Positions 18,474 to 25,379 of a stretch of DNA of 64,000 bases are shown here, piece after piece; position 1 is the stretch's first letter, and every line of letters begins with the position of its first letter. The DNA is from Pseudomonas sp. SDI (GTDB lineage Bacteria; Pseudomonadota; Gammaproteobacteria; Pseudomonadales; Pseudomonadaceae). The translations under genes were made by a program, and so were the position numbers. The stretch lies in NCBI RefSeq assembly GCF_003105155.1, contig NZ_QETK01000013.1, positions 62,001 through 126,000 of the forward strand, written 5' to 3'. The notes beneath the pieces are model-generated. The model did not search any database and was not told where the DNA came from. It was given only the letters and a program-made list of their open reading frames with translations.

Positions 18474-18773
18474 ATGTTCGTTGCACTTGAGCGGCTGATC
18501 AATCTGCAGGAGGGCTACCGCCGTACCTTCCAGGTCAATGGCCAGCAGCTGTTGCTGCTGGTGCTGGACAATCAGCCGCTGCTGATCGTCGACCGTTGCC
18601 CGCATCAGGGCGTGGCCTTGAGCCTGGGGAGCGTGCAGGGCAATGTGCTGCGTTGTGCGCGTCACGGCTTCGCCTTCAGCCTGCCGGATGGCCAGGCTTT
18701 GCAACCCGGCTGCAACAGCCTGAGAGTGATTGCCTTGGCCTATGAAGGTGACCGCATCGGTATCGACGTGTAG
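18474..18773 (+). CDS. Rieske [2Fe-2S] domain protein
   Basis: A 99-residue protein consisting of little more than a Rieske fold. The cluster ligands are CPH near residue 42 and CARH near residue 62, giving the CxH-n-CxxH pattern with the usual spacing. There is no membrane anchor. Stand-alone proteins of this kind act as ferredoxin-like electron carriers for oxygenases or as subunits such as NirD. No oxygenase lies nearby, so the partner is unknown. GAG upstream of the ATG gives modest start support. It stands between the hydrolase and the RraA-like gene on the same strand. Confidence 0.85.
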   Translation: MFVALERLINLQEGYRRTFQVNGQQLLLLVLDNQPLLIVDRCPHQGVALSLGSVQGNVLRCARHGFAFSLPDGQALQPGCNSLRVIALAYEGDRIGIDV

Positions 18774-18864
18774 CCTTGGCTAAAACTGCCGCGCCAAGCT
18801 TCGTCACTTCAATGAACGTGTGAAATCCGACTTGCATTTTCTTGCCCATCGACAGGAGTTTCCC

Positions 18865-19353
18865 ATGCATTACCTCACGCCCGATCTCTGCGACGCCTAC
18901 CCTGAGCTGGTAACCGTACTCGAGCCCATGTTCAGCAACTTCGGTGGTCGCGATTCGTTCGGTGGTGAAATCGTCACCATCAAGTGCTTCGAGGACAACT
19001 CGCTGGTCAAGGAGCAGGTTGACCTGGATGGCAAGGGCAAAGTGCTGGTGGTCGATGGCGGTGGTTCGTTGCGCCGTGCGCTGCTGGGCGACATGCTCGC
19101 TGAAAAAGCCGCCAAGAATGGCTGGGAAGGCCTGCTGATCTATGGCTGTGTGCGTGATGTCGACGTCCTTGCCCAAACTGACGTCGGCGTGCAGGCATTG
19201 GCCAGCCACCCGATGAAAACCGACAAGCGCGGTATCGGCGACCTCAACGTGGTGGTCACCTTCGCCGGTGTGACGTTCCGTCCGGGCGAATATGTCTATG
19301 CCGACAACAATGGCGTGATTGTCTCGCCAAGTCCGCTGAAAATGCCCGAGTAA
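18865..19353 (+). CDS. rraA: RraA-family protein (regulator of RNase E activity type)
   Basis: A 162-residue protein of the RraA/HMG-aldolase fold. In E. coli RraA binds RNase E and restrains mRNA decay. Seen here: [20 protein letters not shown] near residue 25, [21 protein letters not shown], and the metal/substrate motif [12 protein letters not shown] with its R-D pair near 105. AGGAG seven bases before MHYLTPDLC sets the start. The same family includes 4-hydroxy-4-methyl-2-oxoglutarate aldolases, and proteins this short are sometimes reannotated so. RNase E control is the usual assumption but is not shown by sequence. Confidence 0.85.
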   Translation: MHYLTPDLCDAYPELVTVLEPMFSNFGGRDSFGGEIVTIKCFEDNSLVKEQVDLDGKGKVLVVDGGGSLRRALLGDMLAEKAAKNGWEGLLIYGCVRDVDVLAQTDVGVQALASHPMKTDKRGIGDLNVVVTFAGVTFRPGEYVYADNNGVIVSPSPLKMPE

Positions 19354-19380
19354 GCGCTGAATACATCGACTGGAGTAGGG

Positions 19381-20376
19381 ATGTTCGAGGAAGACAACGC
19401 GCAATGGGGGCTGGTGCATGCGCTGGTGCTGGATGGCAAGGGTGGCGCGCGCTCGATCGCTCGAACGGAGCTGGACGCCTTGGTCCTGCAGGCGGAGGAA
19501 AGCCTCTGGCTGCACTGGGACCGCAGTCACCCGCAAACCCGTACCTGGCTGCGCCAGGACAGCGGGTTGAATGAATTTGCCTGCGACCTGTTGCTTGAAG
19601 AGAACACCCGGCCGCGGCTATTGCCGCTGCCGGATGCACAAATGCTGCTGTTCTTGCGTGGGGTCAACCTCAATCCGGGTGCCGAGCCCGAAGACATGGT
19701 CTCGGTACGCATCTTTGCCCAGGCGCAACGGGTGATTTCGCTGCGTTTGCGGCCGTTGCGTGCCACTGACGAACTGTTGCAGCAGTTGGAGGAGGGCCGC
19801 GGGCCGAAAACCGCTTCGGAACTGCTGCTGACGCTCGCCCAACTGCTCACGGAAAAGGTCCAGGCGCTGGTCTCGGACCTCTCCGAAGTGGTCGATGCCG
19901 AGGAAGAAAAGCAAGAAACCGACGAGCGGTACACCCCCGAGCACGACGACCTGCAACAAATTCGCCGTCGTGCAGCCGGCTTGCGCCGATTTCTCGCACC
20001 GCAGCGGGAAATCTATGCGCAGTTGGCGCGCAACAAATGGCCGTGGTTCGTCGAAGACGATGCCGATTACTGGAACGAGCTGAACAACAGCCTGATCCGC
20101 TACCTCGAAGAGCTGGAGCTGACCCGCGAGCGGGTTGCACTGGTGCTGGAAAGCGAGGATCGGCGCCTGAGCCAGCGGATGAACCGGACCATGTACCGTT
20201 TCGGTATCATTACCTGCATTTTCCTGCCGATGAGCTTCGTGACCGGGCTGCTCGGCATCAACGTCGGCGGTATCCCTGGCTCGGACAGCCCCTATGGCTT
20301 CCTCTTTGCCAGCTTGCTGGTGCTGGCCCTGGCGCTTGGGCAGTGGTGGCTGTTTCGCCGCCTGCGCTGGGTATGA
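19381..20376 (+). CDS. cmaX: CmaX, CorA/ZntB-type metal ion transporter
   Basis: A 331-residue inner-membrane protein. A large N-terminal cytoplasmic domain with long helices (about 130-265, coiled-coil-like and acidic: DAEEEKQETDERYTPEHDDLQQIRRR) leads to two C-terminal membrane segments. Between them stands GLLGINVGGIPG, the GxN signature loop in its GIN form, which is characteristic of ZntB rather than CorA. Zinc or other divalent transport is therefore possible. GGAG lies just upstream of the ATG. It is the first gene of the cmaX-cfrX-cmpX group, which precedes sigX-oprF across Pseudomonas and has been linked to SigX-controlled envelope stress. Confidence 0.9.
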   Translation: MFEEDNAQWGLVHALVLDGKGGARSIARTELDALVLQAEESLWLHWDRSHPQTRTWLRQDSGLNEFACDLLLEENTRPRLLPLPDAQMLLFLRGVNLNPGAEPEDMVSVRIFAQAQRVISLRLRPLRATDELLQQLEEGRGPKTASELLLTLAQLLTEKVQALVSDLSEVVDAEEEKQETDERYTPEHDDLQQIRRRAAGLRRFLAPQREIYAQLARNKWPWFVEDDADYWNELNNSLIRYLEELELTRERVALVLESEDRRLSQRMNRTMYRFGIITCIFLPMSFVTGLLGINVGGIPGSDSPYGFLFASLLVLALALGQWWLFRRLRWV

Positions 20377-20475
20377 AGGGGGTGTTGGTGCGTTCAGTGA
20401 AGTTGCCCGTATTGGCCTTGCATGTGACCCGTTGTGCGACGGTCTCGTCTTTTACAGACATTGCGCGAGGTGCAC

Positions 20476-20724
20476 ATGCACGATCCGTTTGAAGAATCCC
20501 TGCGGGACATGCTCAAGTCATCGTCGTCCGGCCATGAGCGCGACGACGATGCTTGCCTGGGGCGTGTCCTGAAAACCGCCAATCGTCAGGTTGGCGCAGG
20601 TGATCTGTTCAAGTTGCTGGGCCGTTGGAGCCAGGCCTTGATGATCGCCGTGAACAATGGCTCGGCGCATGTCGCGCCGGTTCGCCGAACTGCTTCTGCC
20701 CGTAAAGCTGATAAGGCTGATTGA
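20476..20724 (+). CDS. cfrX: CfrX (CrfX) small protein of the cmaX-cmpX locus
   Basis: An 82-residue protein beginning MHDPFEESLRDMLKSSSS, predicted soluble, with a central amphipathic stretch (GAGDLFKLLGRWSQALMIAV, about 37-56) and a basic, alanine-rich tail. It has no known domain. The gene is recognised from sequence and place between cmaX and cmpX. The start follows AGG five bases upstream; the longer frame from 20434 has no such site. It ends three bases before the cmpX ATG. In P. aeruginosa cfrX transcription depends on SigX, and a CGTC-type -10 can be proposed at 20446. Confidence 0.85.
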   Translation: MHDPFEESLRDMLKSSSSGHERDDDACLGRVLKTANRQVGAGDLFKLLGRWSQALMIAVNNGSAHVAPVRRTASARKADKAD

Positions 20725-20726
20725 AT

Positions 20727-21551
20727 ATGGAACTTGATCTCTGGACCCAGAGTCTGGTCGCTGCAATGACTGCGTTGTGGACCAAGGTAGCGAACTTCAT
20801 CCCCAATCTGTTCGGCGCCCTGGTGGTGGTATTGCTCGGTTTCGTGGTGGCCAAGCTACTCGACACCCTGCTGTCGAAACTGCTCGCCAAACTTGGCCTG
20901 GACCGCCTGATGGGGGGCACCGGGCTGACCAAGATGCTCAGCCGGGTTGGCATTCAGGTGCCGATTTCGACCCTGATCGGCAAGATCGTCTACTGGTTCG
21001 TGCTGCTGATCTTCCTCGTCTCGGCCGCTGAATCGCTGGGCCTGGAGCGGGTTTCCGCGACCCTCGACATGCTTGCCCTGTACCTGCCAAAAGTGTTCGG
21101 TGCAGCCCTGGTGCTGCTCTGTGGTGTGTTGCTGGCGCAAGTGGCCAATGGTCTGGTACGGGGTGCAGCCGAAGGCATTGGTCTGGAGTATGCGGCAGGC
21201 CTCGGGCGTATTGCCCAGGGTCTGGTCATTATCATCAGCATCTCGGTGGCAATCAGCCAGTTGGAGGTCAAAACCGACCTGCTGAACCATGTAATTGTCA
21301 TCGGTTTGATTACCGTTGGTCTGGCCGTTGCGCTGGCCATGGGCCTCGGGAGCCGAGAAATCGCCGGGCAGATCCTGGCCGGAATTTACGTGCGTGAACT
21401 CTACCAGGTTGGCCAATATGTGCAGATTGGCGAGGTCGAAGGGCAGATCGAGGAGATCGGTACGGTGAAGACCACTGTGCTGACCGATGATGGCGAATTG
21501 GTTTCGCTGTCCAATCGAATCTTGCTGGAGAAGCAGGTCAATAGCCGCTAA
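20727..21551 (+). CDS. cmpX: CmpX, MscS-type mechanosensitive channel
   Basis: A 274-residue inner-membrane protein of the MscS superfamily. Four to five hydrophobic segments lie in about residues 15-170 and then comes the channel-type soluble part (GLGSREIAGQILAGIYVRELYQVGQYVQIG, followed by EGQIEEIGTVKTTVLTDDGELVSLSN). The alanine/glycine-rich pore helix before it, GLAVALAMGLGSREIAG, matches MscS TM3. The ATG at 20727 is used; a TTG at 20721 overlapping the cfrX stop is possible. CmpX in P. aeruginosa affects c-di-GMP and membrane homeostasis upstream of SigX. The gene is translationally close to cfrX. Confidence 0.9.
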   Translation: MELDLWTQSLVAAMTALWTKVANFIPNLFGALVVVLLGFVVAKLLDTLLSKLLAKLGLDRLMGGTGLTKMLSRVGIQVPISTLIGKIVYWFVLLIFLVSAAESLGLERVSATLDMLALYLPKVFGAALVLLCGVLLAQVANGLVRGAAEGIGLEYAAGLGRIAQGLVIIISISVAISQLEVKTDLLNHVIVIGLITVGLAVALAMGLGSREIAGQILAGIYVRELYQVGQYVQIGEVEGQIEEIGTVKTTVLTDDGELVSLSNRILLEKQVNSR

Positions 21552-21639
21552 CCGGGCAAATCCTGCTAATGTATGCCGCCGCAAAATTGCCCAGGCAGGG
21601 CGAGCGGCGACGATGACCTGACTGTCGGCCAGATTTGTT

Positions 21640-22230
21640 TTGAATAAAGTTCACTCGCTGCCCATGCGTTACGACCCCCGCGAGCTCACTGATGAGGAGT
21701 TGGTGGCGCGTTCGCATGAGGAGCTTTTTCATGTGACCCGCGCGTATGAAGAACTCATGCGGCGCTACCAACGGACCCTTTTTAACGTGTGTTCACGTTA
21801 TTTGGGGAACGATCGGGATGCTGACGATGTCTGTCAGGAGGTAATGCTGAAGGTGCTGTATGGCCTGAAGAACTTCGAGGGTAAATCGAAGTTCAAAACC
21901 TGGCTCTACAGCATCACCTACAACGAATGCATTACCCAATACCGCAAGGAGCGACGCAAGCGTCGGTTGATGGACGCCCTCAGTCTCGATCCGCTCGAGG
22001 AGGCCTCTGAAGAGAAGGCGCCGAAACCGGAAGAGAAGGGTGGGCTGGACAGATGGCTGGTTCATGTGAACCCCATCGACCGTGAAATTCTGGTGCTACG
22101 ATTTGTCGCAGAATTGGAGTTTCAGGAGATCGCCGACATCATGCACATGGGCTTGAGCGCCACGAAAATGCGCTACAAGCGTGCGCTAGACAAGCTACGC
22201 GAGAAATTTGCGGGCCAGATTGAAACTTAG
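21640..22230 (+). CDS. sigX: ECF sigma factor SigX
   Basis: A 196-residue group IV sigma factor. Region 2 (about 36-100, DADDVCQEVMLKVLYGLKNF and FKTWLYSITYNECITQYRKE) and region 4 (about 135-190, LVLRFVAELEFQEIADIMHMGLSATKMRYKRALDKLR) are joined by an acidic linker (PLEEASEEKAPKPEEKGG). SigX directs envelope, fatty acid and oprF transcription in pseudomonads. The start appears to be TTG (NKVHSLPMRYDPREL); the ATG at 21664 is an alternative with no better ribosome site. No anti-sigma gene follows, consistent with control through cmpX and cfrX rather than a classic anti-sigma factor. It directly precedes oprF. Confidence 0.93.
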   Translation: MNKVHSLPMRYDPRELTDEELVARSHEELFHVTRAYEELMRRYQRTLFNVCSRYLGNDRDADDVCQEVMLKVLYGLKNFEGKSKFKTWLYSITYNECITQYRKERRKRRLMDALSLDPLEEASEEKAPKPEEKGGLDRWLVHVNPIDREILVLRFVAELEFQEIADIMHMGLSATKMRYKRALDKLREKFAGQIET

Positions 22231-22339
22231 TCTGTCGCAAAATTCTCTAACGTACCGGCTAGTTCTGCTAAACTTGCCGGCGAGTTGTCCCCCGGATTTG
22301 GTGGGACTGCTTAACAATCACCAGATGGGGATTTAACGG

Positions 22340-23374
22340 ATGAAATTGAAAAACACCTTGGGCTTGGCCATTGGTTCTCTGATTGCCGCTACTTCGTTCG
22401 GCGCTCTGGCACAAGGCCAAGGCGCGGTCGAGGTCGAAGGCTTCTACAAGAAAGAGTTCTTCGACAGCCAGCGCGACTTCAAAAACGACGGCAACCTGTT
22501 CGGTGGTTCGGTTGGTTACTTCCTGACCGACGACGTCGAACTGCGTCTGGGCTACGACGAAGTTCACAACGCTCGTGGCGAAGATGGCAAGAACATCAAG
22601 GGCTCGAACACCGCCCTGGACGCTCTGTACCACTTCAACAACCCAGGCGACGCCCTGCGTCCGTACGTATCCGCTGGTTTCTCGGACCAGAGCATCGGCC
22701 AGACCGGCCGTGGTGGTCGTAACGGTTCCACCTTCGCCAACCTGGGCGCTGGCGCCAAGTGGTACATCACTGACATGTTCTACGCCCGTGCCGGCGTTGA
22801 AGCGCAGTACAACATCGACCAAGGCGACACCGAGTGGGCTCCAAGCGTCGGTATCGGCCTGAACTTCGGCGGTAGCCCGAAGAAAGCTGAAGTTGCTCCA
22901 GCGCCAGTAGCTGAAGTCTGCTCCGACAGCGACAACGACGGCGTTTGCGACAACGTCGACAAGTGCCCAGACACCCCAGCCAACGTTACCGTTGATGCGG
23001 ATGGCTGCCCGGCAGTTGCTGAAGTCGTTCGTGTTGAGCTGGACGTCAAATTCGACTTCGACAAGTCGGTCGTCAAGCCAAACAGCTACGGTGACATCAA
23101 GAACCTGGCTGACTTCATGAAGCAGTACCCACAAACCACCACTACTGTTGAAGGTCACACTGACTCCGTCGGTCCTGACGCTTACAACCAGAAGCTGTCC
23201 GAGCGTCGCGCTAGCGCCGTTAAGCAAGTTCTGACCAACCAGTACGGTGTTGAGTCGAACCGCGTTCAGTCGGTTGGCTACGGTGAAACCCGTCCGGTTG
23301 CTGACAACGCCACCGAAGCTGGTCGCGCTGTTAACCGTCGCGTAGAAGCTCAAGTAGAAGCTCAAGCCAAGTAA
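22340..23374 (+). CDS. oprF: Major outer-membrane porin OprF
   Basis: A 344-residue OmpA-family protein. A signal peptide ends at ALAQG (cleavage near residue 24). An eight-stranded N-terminal beta-barrel covers about 25-185. A cysteine-bearing linker follows (VCSDSDNDGVCDNVDKCPDTP, four cysteines with the thrombospondin-3-like aspartates). The C-terminal OmpA-like peptidoglycan-binding domain runs from about 225 to 340, with the TVEGHTDSVG motif and NRRVE. It gives slow non-specific diffusion and anchors the outer membrane to the wall. Codon use is strongly biased, as expected for an abundant protein. It lies downstream of sigX and ends in a perfect terminator. Confidence 0.98.
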   Translation: MKLKNTLGLAIGSLIAATSFGALAQGQGAVEVEGFYKKEFFDSQRDFKNDGNLFGGSVGYFLTDDVELRLGYDEVHNARGEDGKNIKGSNTALDALYHFNNPGDALRPYVSAGFSDQSIGQTGRGGRNGSTFANLGAGAKWYITDMFYARAGVEAQYNIDQGDTEWAPSVGIGLNFGGSPKKAEVAPAPVAEVCSDSDNDGVCDNVDKCPDTPANVTVDADGCPAVAEVVRVELDVKFDFDKSVVKPNSYGDIKNLADFMKQYPQTTTTVEGHTDSVGPDAYNQKLSERRASAVKQVLTNQYGVESNRVQSVGYGETRPVADNATEAGRAVNRRVEAQVEAQAK

Positions 23375-23390
23375 TTGGTCTGATGCTCCA

Positions 23391-23418
23391 GAAAAGCCCG
23401 GCTTCGGCCGGGCTTTTC
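23391..23418 (+). terminator. oprF terminator
   Basis: A perfect 12-base stem (23391-23402 with 23407-23418) closed by a TTCG tetraloop, 16 bases after the oprF stop; the stem's own 3' arm supplies the T-run. Confidence 0.92.
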
Positions 23419-23464
23419 TTTGCCTGCGATTTATGCGGGCCTGTCTTCGGCAGGGCAGCGCCGC

Positions 23465-23470
23465 TATAAT
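23465..23470 (+). promoter_or_regulatory. -10 box of pyrD
   Basis: A perfect TATAAT lies 33 bases upstream of the pyrD start, implying a leader of about 27 bases. The -35 element is poor. Confidence 0.5.
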
Positions 23471-23503
23471 CGCTGCCTCTCCAACCTCGAGCTAAGCCCG
23501 CCC

Positions 23504-24529
23504 ATGTATACCCTGGCCCGCCAGCTGCTGTTCAAACTGTCCCCGGAAACCTCCCACGACCTGTCGCTGGACCTGATCGGTGCCGGTGGCCGTCTGGGCC
23601 TCAACGGGCTGTTGGTCAAAGCCCCGGCCCAGTTGCCGGTGACGGTGATGGGGCTGCAGTTCCCCAACCCGGTTGGGCTGGCCGCGGGCCTGGACAAGAA
23701 TGGCGCGGCCATCGACGGCTTTGCCCAGCTGGGCTTCGGCTTTGTCGAGATAGGCACGGTGACCCCGCGCCCGCAGCCGGGCAATCCGAAGCCGCGCATT
23801 TTCCGCCTGCCGGAAGCCACCGCGATCATCAATCGTATGGGCTTCAACAACCTCGGTGTCGACAACCTGCTCCAGCGCGTGCGCGCAGCGAGCTATAAGG
23901 GTGTGCTGGGGATCAACATCGGCAAGAACTTCGATACGCCAGTCGAAAATGCGGTGGACGATTACCTGATCTGCCTGAACAAGGTCTATGACCAGGCCAG
24001 CTATATCACTGTCAACGTCAGTTCGCCGAACACTCCGGGCCTGCGCAGCCTGCAGTTCGGCGACTCGCTCAAGCAACTGTTGGATGCGCTGGCGGTGCGC
24101 CGCGAGCAGCTGGCCGGCGAGCACCGCAAGCGCGTGCCGCTGGCGATCAAGATTGCCCCGGACATGACCGATGAAGAAACCGCGCTGGTTGCCGCTGCGT
24201 TGCTCGAAACCGGTATGGATGCGGTAATCGCCACCAACACCACGCTCAGCCGTGAAGGTGTCGAAGGCCTGCCATACGGCGACGAGGCAGGTGGCCTGTC
24301 GGGTGCCCCGGTGCGCGAGAAGAGTACCAACACCGTACGTGTGCTGGCCGGAGAGCTGGCCGGGAAAATGCCGATCATTGCCGCAGGTGGGATCACCGAA
24401 GGCAAGCACGCGGCCGAGAAGATCGCTGCCGGCGCGAGCCTGGTGCAGATCTATTCCGGCTTCATCTATAAGGGGCCAGCGCTGATCCGCGAGTCCGTGG
24501 ATGCGATTGCTGCATTGCCCAAGACGTAA
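23504..24529 (+). CDS. pyrD: Dihydroorotate dehydrogenase (quinone), class 2
   Basis: A 341-residue FMN enzyme that oxidises dihydroorotate to orotate at the membrane, passing electrons to quinone, the fourth step of pyrimidine synthesis. The N-terminal amphipathic helices for membrane contact ([22 protein letters not shown]) mark class 2. The barrel shows [10 protein letters not shown] (about 60), the catalytic serine region in [11 protein letters not shown] (about 172-182), [11 protein letters not shown] and the FMN-phosphate site in IIAAGGI. The start at MYTLARQ follows a TATAAT by 33 bases. In other pseudomonads cobA and nitrate-assimilation genes separate oprF from pyrD; here they adjoin. 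Confidence 0.97.
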   Translation: MYTLARQLLFKLSPETSHDLSLDLIGAGGRLGLNGLLVKAPAQLPVTVMGLQFPNPVGLAAGLDKNGAAIDGFAQLGFGFVEIGTVTPRPQPGNPKPRIFRLPEATAIINRMGFNNLGVDNLLQRVRAASYKGVLGINIGKNFDTPVENAVDDYLICLNKVYDQASYITVNVSSPNTPGLRSLQFGDSLKQLLDALAVRREQLAGEHRKRVPLAIKIAPDMTDEETALVAAALLETGMDAVIATNTTLSREGVEGLPYGDEAGGLSGAPVREKSTNTVRVLAGELAGKMPIIAAGGITEGKHAAEKIAAGASLVQIYSGFIYKGPALIRESVDAIAALPKT

Positions 24530-24541
24530 GCGGGCATAAAA

Positions 24542-24567
24542 AAGGGCCCCTTGAAAGGGGCCCTTGG
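24542..24567 (+). terminator. pyrD terminator
   Basis: AAGGGCCCC and GGGGCCCTT arms flank a six-base loop, 12 bases after the stop. It also lies beyond the rmf stop on the opposite strand and could serve both directions, since A's precede it. Confidence 0.75.
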
Positions 24568-24623
24568 GCCGCAGCCCGCCGCCCGGATAGGGCGCGCATG
24601 GTAACTAGAATTCAGATCCTCGT

Positions 24624-24839
24624 TCAGCCAACGGCGTGAAGTTCGTTGAGTCTATGGATACCCGCAGTGCCGGTCATACCGTCCCAGTTGTCGCCGCGTC
24701 CTTCCCGCCAGCCATTGATCCAGGCTTGGCGTACTGACGGTAGAGTAAAAGGGCAAAGCTCGCGGGATTTGCCGGTGACCCCATATTGGTAGCCACGTGA
24801 AAATGCTCGTTCCAACGGATCACGCTTAAGTCTTCTCAT
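24624..24839 (-). CDS. rmf: Ribosome modulation factor RMF
   Basis: A 71-residue basic protein that binds 30S subunits and dimerises 70S ribosomes into inactive 100S particles in stationary phase. The sequence is typical: MRRLKRDPLERAFSRGYQYG, then RELCPF and RQAWINGWREGRGDNWDG. GAGG ten bases upstream supports the start. The leader holds three hairpins (24877-24943), matching the location of the described Pseudomonas rmf RNA motif. It converges with pyrD and is divergent from rlmL. Confidence 0.97.
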   Translation of the reverse strand: MRRLKRDPLERAFSRGYQYGVTGKSRELCPFTLPSVRQAWINGWREGRGDNWDGMTGTAGIHRLNELHAVG

Positions 24840-24876
24840 AGGGTGTTGCCCTCACTTGTTGACTGTAATGTCCCGT

Positions 24877-24943
24877 CGGCCTCGGCTGAGGCCGGGCAGA
24901 GTCGTTCTGCCGGTTTTAGCGCTCGCTGCCGGCGTGGCGAGCG
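24877..24943 (-). promoter_or_regulatory. Structured rmf leader (candidate rmf RNA motif)
   Basis: Three consecutive perfect hairpins stand 38-104 bases before the rmf start: 24877-24894 (seven-base stem, four-base loop), 24895-24911 (six-base stem, five-base loop) and 24920-24943 (seven-base stem, ten-base loop). A conserved leader RNA upstream of rmf in Pseudomonas has been described by comparative genomics. I identify it here by position and structure, not by a covariance search. Confidence 0.55.
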
Positions 24944-25273
24944 GAAGTGTTGCCCCGTTGCGGTGACAACCTGAGTTGAGTTCTAACCAATGCAAGTCAC
25001 ACTGTGAATGACCGTTTTGTCATAAGGACGTAACCTTTCATAGGGTGAAAGGATAAGTAAAAAAATGATTCAAGAGGGGAATCCGGGCAAAGCCAGCTAT
25101 GATCAGGCTTTGCTCGACGCTCACAGCAGATGGCCATCGTTGAGAGGCAGTTTCATTTAGCCGGTAGAAAGCGACGAAGGGTCATCCGCGCAATCATTTT
25201 TCTGTAAATTTTCATTCTGTCTGGGGATCAAAGACGTTTTGCCTTGTCGCAAAATTGCTCTCCCGGGTGGCCC
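24944..25273. other. Long intergenic stretch between rmf and rlmL
   Basis: Apart from leaders at either end, this stretch of about 330 bases is locally AT-rich around 25020-25075 and 25190-25240, fitting promoters for rmf and rlmL. It contains one 31-codon frame (25065-25160, ATG to TAG) with AAGGA eleven bases upstream, which I do not call as a gene. No tRNA, repeat or insertion sequence was seen. Confidence 0.5.
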
Positions 25274-25319
25274 GGCACTCACCGAGTGCCATTCGAACGC
25301 TTGCTGGAAGGGCGTTCGA
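25274..25319 (+). promoter_or_regulatory. Tandem hairpins in the rlmL leader
   Basis: GGCACTC/GAGTGCC (25274-25290, three-base loop) is followed at once by TCGAACGC/GCGTTCGA (25293-25319, 11-base loop), both perfect, ending 60 bases before the rlmL start. No T-run follows, so a leader structure is more likely than a terminator. Confidence 0.45.
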
Positions 25320-25379
25320 TCAAACAGCGGAAAGGCGATGCGTTGCCTTTTCACCTATTGCTCAAGGCTTGGATACCTC

